The notes under the pieces: generated by a model | The model's database searches: none | Told to the model about the DNA's origin: nothing | The model's input: only the letters and a program-made list of their open reading frames with translations | Position numbers and translations under genes: made by a program | Assembly (NCBI GenBank): GCA_947464665.1 | Contig: CANHXV010000026.1 | Location: 1 to 16,364 of the forward strand | Reading direction: 5' to 3' | Source: Comamonadaceae bacterium | GTDB taxonomy: Bacteria > Pseudomonadota > Gammaproteobacteria > Burkholderiales > Burkholderiaceae_C | DNA: 16,364 nucleotides | Shown here: one piece after another, positions 14,363 through 16,364 of the stretch | How the letters are laid out: each line of letters opens with the position of its first letter | How positions within the stretch are numbered: position 1 is the first letter of the stretch

Positions 14363-16114
14363 ATGAGCGATCAAAAAGTCAAACTGCAAGAAGCTGCATC
14401 CCAATCTCAATTGGGGGGCCATCTTTTGGTTGAATGCCTCATTGCACAAGGTGTGTCCCATGCCTTTGGAGTTCCCGGGGAGAGTTACCTGGCCGTCCTT
14501 GATGGTTTTCACAAGTACCAAGACCAAATTCAGTTTGTTACCTGCCGGCAAGAGGGTGGGGCCGCCTTCATGGCAGATGCACAAGGCCGTTTAACGGGTC
14601 GTCCAGGCGTTTGTTTTGTAACCCGAGGGCCTGGCGCCACCAATGCCTCGATTGGCGTTCATACGGCGTTTCAGGATTCCACCCCCATGGTCTTGTTTGT
14701 GGGGGATGTCGCCACTGACACACGCGACCGTGAAGCTTTTCAAGAAGTTGATTTTTGCTCCTTCTTTGGTCCCAGCACCAAAGGCATGGCCAAGCGGGTT
14801 GAGCGAATCGATGATGCCAAAAGAATTCCGGAGTACGTGTCGCGCGCCTTTGCCACTGCCATGAATGGCCGTCCTGGTCCGGTTGTGCTTGTATTGCCGG
14901 AAGACATGCTGACCCATGAGGTGTCTTCGAGACCGCTGCCTCAAATTGAGCCCGTGCAGGTTTGGAGTGATCCTGGCAGTTTGCGCCAATTGCGTGAAAT
15001 GCTGTTGCAGGCACAAAGGCCTTTTGTGATTGCGGGCGGAGGAGGGTGGACGCCTCAGTCAGCGCAAGCCCTTCAGCGTTTTGCAGAAAATTGGCAATTG
15101 CCCGTTGGCAATGCATTTCGTTTTCAAGATACGTTTGACAATTTTCACCCATTGTATGCGGGGGATGTCGGCATTGGCATCAATCCCAAATTGGCTCAGC
15201 GCATCAAGGACAGCGATTTGATCATTGCCATCGGCCCGCGCTTAGGCGAAATGACCACCAGCGGTTACACCTTGTTGGATGTTCCAAAGCCCAAACAAAA
15301 GTTGGTCCACATTCATGCCAGTGCTGAAGAATTGAATCGCGTTTACCACGCAGATTTGGCTGTTTGCGCCAGCATGAATGCTGCAGCCCGCAGTTTGGAG
15401 GTTCTCACGGCCCCGTCAAGTCTGCCGTGGACTGATTGGGCGGCACAAGCCAATGCAGACTACCTTGGTAACACACTTCCGCAAGCCTTAGTTGGTTTGC
15501 CCGCTGACTCTGCGCAAGGTCTTGTTAACATGCCCGAAGTGATTTCAGTTCTGCAGCGTCACTTGCCTGCAGATGCCGTGCTGACCAACGGCGCAGGTAA
15601 TTTTGCAAGTTGGGTGCACCGGTATTACAAGCATCACGGTCTCAGCAAGGGATTTAAAACTCAGTTGGCCCCCACTGTAGGTGCGATGGGTTATGGCGTG
15701 CCTGCCGGTATTGCGGCCGCGGTGCTCACTGGCCGTGTTGTCTTCACCATTGCAGGGGATGGCGATTTCCTTATGAATGGCCAAGAACTGGCCACGGCCA
15801 CCCAGCATGGCGCCAAATCAATTGTGGTTCTCTTGAACAATGGCATGTATGGCACCATCAGGATGCATCAAGAAAGAGATTTTCCAACCCACAACATGGG
15901 TTCACACCTGAACAACCCCAACTTCGCTCATTTAGCCAAGGCATACGGCTATGAGGGTGTGCGCATTTCGAAAACAGAAGAGTTTGAGCCAGAACTGATG
16001 GCGGCATTGGCGAGAAACCAAGGTACTCTGATTGAAATCATGCTCGATCCCGAAGCCATCACAACTCGTGTCACATTGTCTGCCATCACGCAAAATGCAT
16101 TGAAGACGAAGTGA
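14363..16114 (+). CDS. Thiamine-diphosphate-dependent enzyme, acetolactate-synthase superfamily
   Basis: The 583-residue protein has the three-domain ThDP fold of acetolactate synthase (ALS) relatives. The N-terminal PYR domain (about 15-185) has the cofactor-activating Glu E64 in CRQEGGAAFMAD, TRGPGATNASIG (87-98), and REAFQEVDF (123-131). The central domain (about 205-335) has the FVIAGGGGW start. The C-terminal PP domain has the metal/ThDP motif GDGDFLMNGQ (465-474) through LNNGMYGTI (491-499). True biosynthetic IlvB is usually paired with the regulatory subunit gene ilvH; none is adjacent here. The TRGPGATN motif replaces the TSGPGATN common in ALS. The substrate is therefore not assigned; related enzymes include ALS, oxalyl-CoA decarboxylase and sulfoacetaldehyde acetyltransferase. 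AAGAGG lies 4 nt before the ATG. A TATCAT at 14333-14338 is a possible -10 with a poor -35. A terminator follows the gene. Confidence 0.88.
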   Translation: MSDQKVKLQEAASQSQLGGHLLVECLIAQGVSHAFGVPGESYLAVLDGFHKYQDQIQFVTCRQEGGAAFMADAQGRLTGRPGVCFVTRGPGATNASIGVHTAFQDSTPMVLFVGDVATDTRDREAFQEVDFCSFFGPSTKGMAKRVERIDDAKRIPEYVSRAFATAMNGRPGPVVLVLPEDMLTHEVSSRPLPQIEPVQVWSDPGSLRQLREMLLQAQRPFVIAGGGGWTPQSAQALQRFAENWQLPVGNAFRFQDTFDNFHPLYAGDVGIGINPKLAQRIKDSDLIIAIGPRLGEMTTSGYTLLDVPKPKQKLVHIHASAEELNRVYHADLAVCASMNAAARSLEVLTAPSSLPWTDWAAQANADYLGNTLPQALVGLPADSAQGLVNMPEVISVLQRHLPADAVLTNGAGNFASWVHRYYKHHGLSKGFKTQLAPTVGAMGYGVPAGIAAAVLTGRVVFTIAGDGDFLMNGQELATATQHGAKSIVVLLNNGMYGTIRMHQERDFPTHNMGSHLNNPNFAHLAKAYGYEGVRISKTEEFEPELMAALARNQGTLIEIMLDPEAITTRVTLSAITQNALKTK

Positions 16115-16128
16115 GTTGCTATCAGGCG

Positions 16129-16158
16129 AAAAAAAGCCGGGGTGACCCGGCTTTTTTT
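16129..16158. terminator. Bidirectional intrinsic terminator
   Basis: The arms AGCCGGG (16135-16141) and CCCGGCT (16146-16152) pair perfectly around a GTGA loop. They are flanked by an A-run (16129-16135) on the left and a T-run (16152-16158) on the right. The symmetry lets it serve both the ThDP enzyme gene on the plus strand and the SWIB gene on the minus strand. Confidence 0.92.
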
Positions 16159-16175
16159 ATTCGAGCAACACTGAA

Positions 16176-16364
16176 TTACTTCAAGTGTTTGCCGATCAAG
16201 CCAGCCAATTCAAACATGGTGACTTGCGCTTTGCCGAAGATGGCTTTCAATTTGTCATCAGCGTTGATGTTGCGCTTGTTGACTTTGTCTTGCAGACCGT
16301 GTTTTTTGATGTAAACCCACAACTTGCTCACGACTTCTGTACGTGGCAGAGGAGCTGCACCCAC
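16176..16364 (-). CDS. SWIB/MDM2-domain protein, C-terminal part (partial)
   Basis: The 63 codons at the right edge encode the C-terminal SWIB domain of a small basic bacterial protein; the 5' end lies outside the window. The visible sequence contains PRTEVVSKLWVYIKKHGLQD and NKRNINADDKLKAIFGK, ending in GLIGKHLK, all typical of the SWIB fold. In eukaryotes the domain occurs in chromatin-remodelling complexes. Bacterial copies, common in Burkholderiales, usually follow a Lys/Ala/Pro-rich tail, and their function is unproven, though DNA-linked roles are suspected. The first visible codon is GTG, but it is probably an internal Val, because family members as I recall them carry more residues before this point. 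It converges with the ThDP enzyme gene at a shared terminator. Confidence 0.9.
   Translation of the reverse strand: MGAAPLPRTEVVSKLWVYIKKHGLQDKVNKRNINADDKLKAIFGKAQVTMFELAGLIGKHLK

Noticed and set aside
1..16364. Mobile elements, CRISPR arrays, defence islands, tRNA genes
   Set aside because: No repeats of the right kind, no transposase or integrase genes and no tRNA-like cloverleaf were seen; the genes are ordinary housekeeping genes with even composition.

Overview
The window is a stretch of bacterial housekeeping chromosome. Gene content and order suggest a betaproteobacterium of the order Burkholderiales, most likely a Comamonadaceae member with moderate GC content such as Limnohabitans or a relative. 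The clues are rpsR-rplI-dnaB, the hom-thrC-moeA-moaD-moaE-clpB order, a PIN-PhoH ATPase and a SWIB-domain protein. The family placement is an inference from recalled synteny and protein similarity; no search was run. I see no insertion sequence, prophage, CRISPR array, integron, tRNA or rRNA, and no convincing new multi-gene system. The most interesting signals are small regulatory and translational devices embedded in ordinary genes.

Layout. (1) Positions 1-2121, plus strand: the 3' end of rpsR, rplI, an intrinsic terminator, then a 175 bp gap with two perfect same-strand DnaA boxes in front of the replicative helicase gene dnaB. (2) Positions 2140-4908, minus strand: a PIN-PhoH ATPase convergent with dnaB, a bcp-type peroxiredoxin with its own terminator, and a small Mth938-domain protein. 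A perfect -10 box decides the start of the last gene. (3) Positions 4989-11025, plus strand: a tight six-gene run alaA-hom-thrC-moeA-moaD-moaE, with junctions of 11, -1, 4, -4 and 3 nt. It combines alanine and threonine biosynthesis with late molybdopterin cofactor synthesis. (4) Positions 11040-11591, minus strand: an unrecognised 183-residue protein that may be translated from a leaderless mRNA. (5) Positions 11693-14293, plus strand: clpB behind a good heat-shock (sigma-32) promoter, with a strong internal ribosome binding site and GTG start for the short ClpB isoform. (6) Positions 14363-16114, plus strand: a thiamine-diphosphate enzyme of the acetolactate-synthase superfamily, ended by a terminator shared with the convergent SWIB-domain gene, which runs off the right edge.

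How the genes work together. bL9 and bS18 are ribosomal proteins and DnaB is the replication-fork helicase, so the left end couples growth functions. Hom and ThrC carry out steps of threonine synthesis; the homoserine kinase that acts between them is not in the window. AlaA makes alanine from pyruvate. MoaD and MoaE together form molybdopterin synthase, and MoeA inserts molybdate into the product. ClpB rescues aggregated proteins. No gap between genes exceeds 300 bp; the longest is the 175 bp gap before dnaB.
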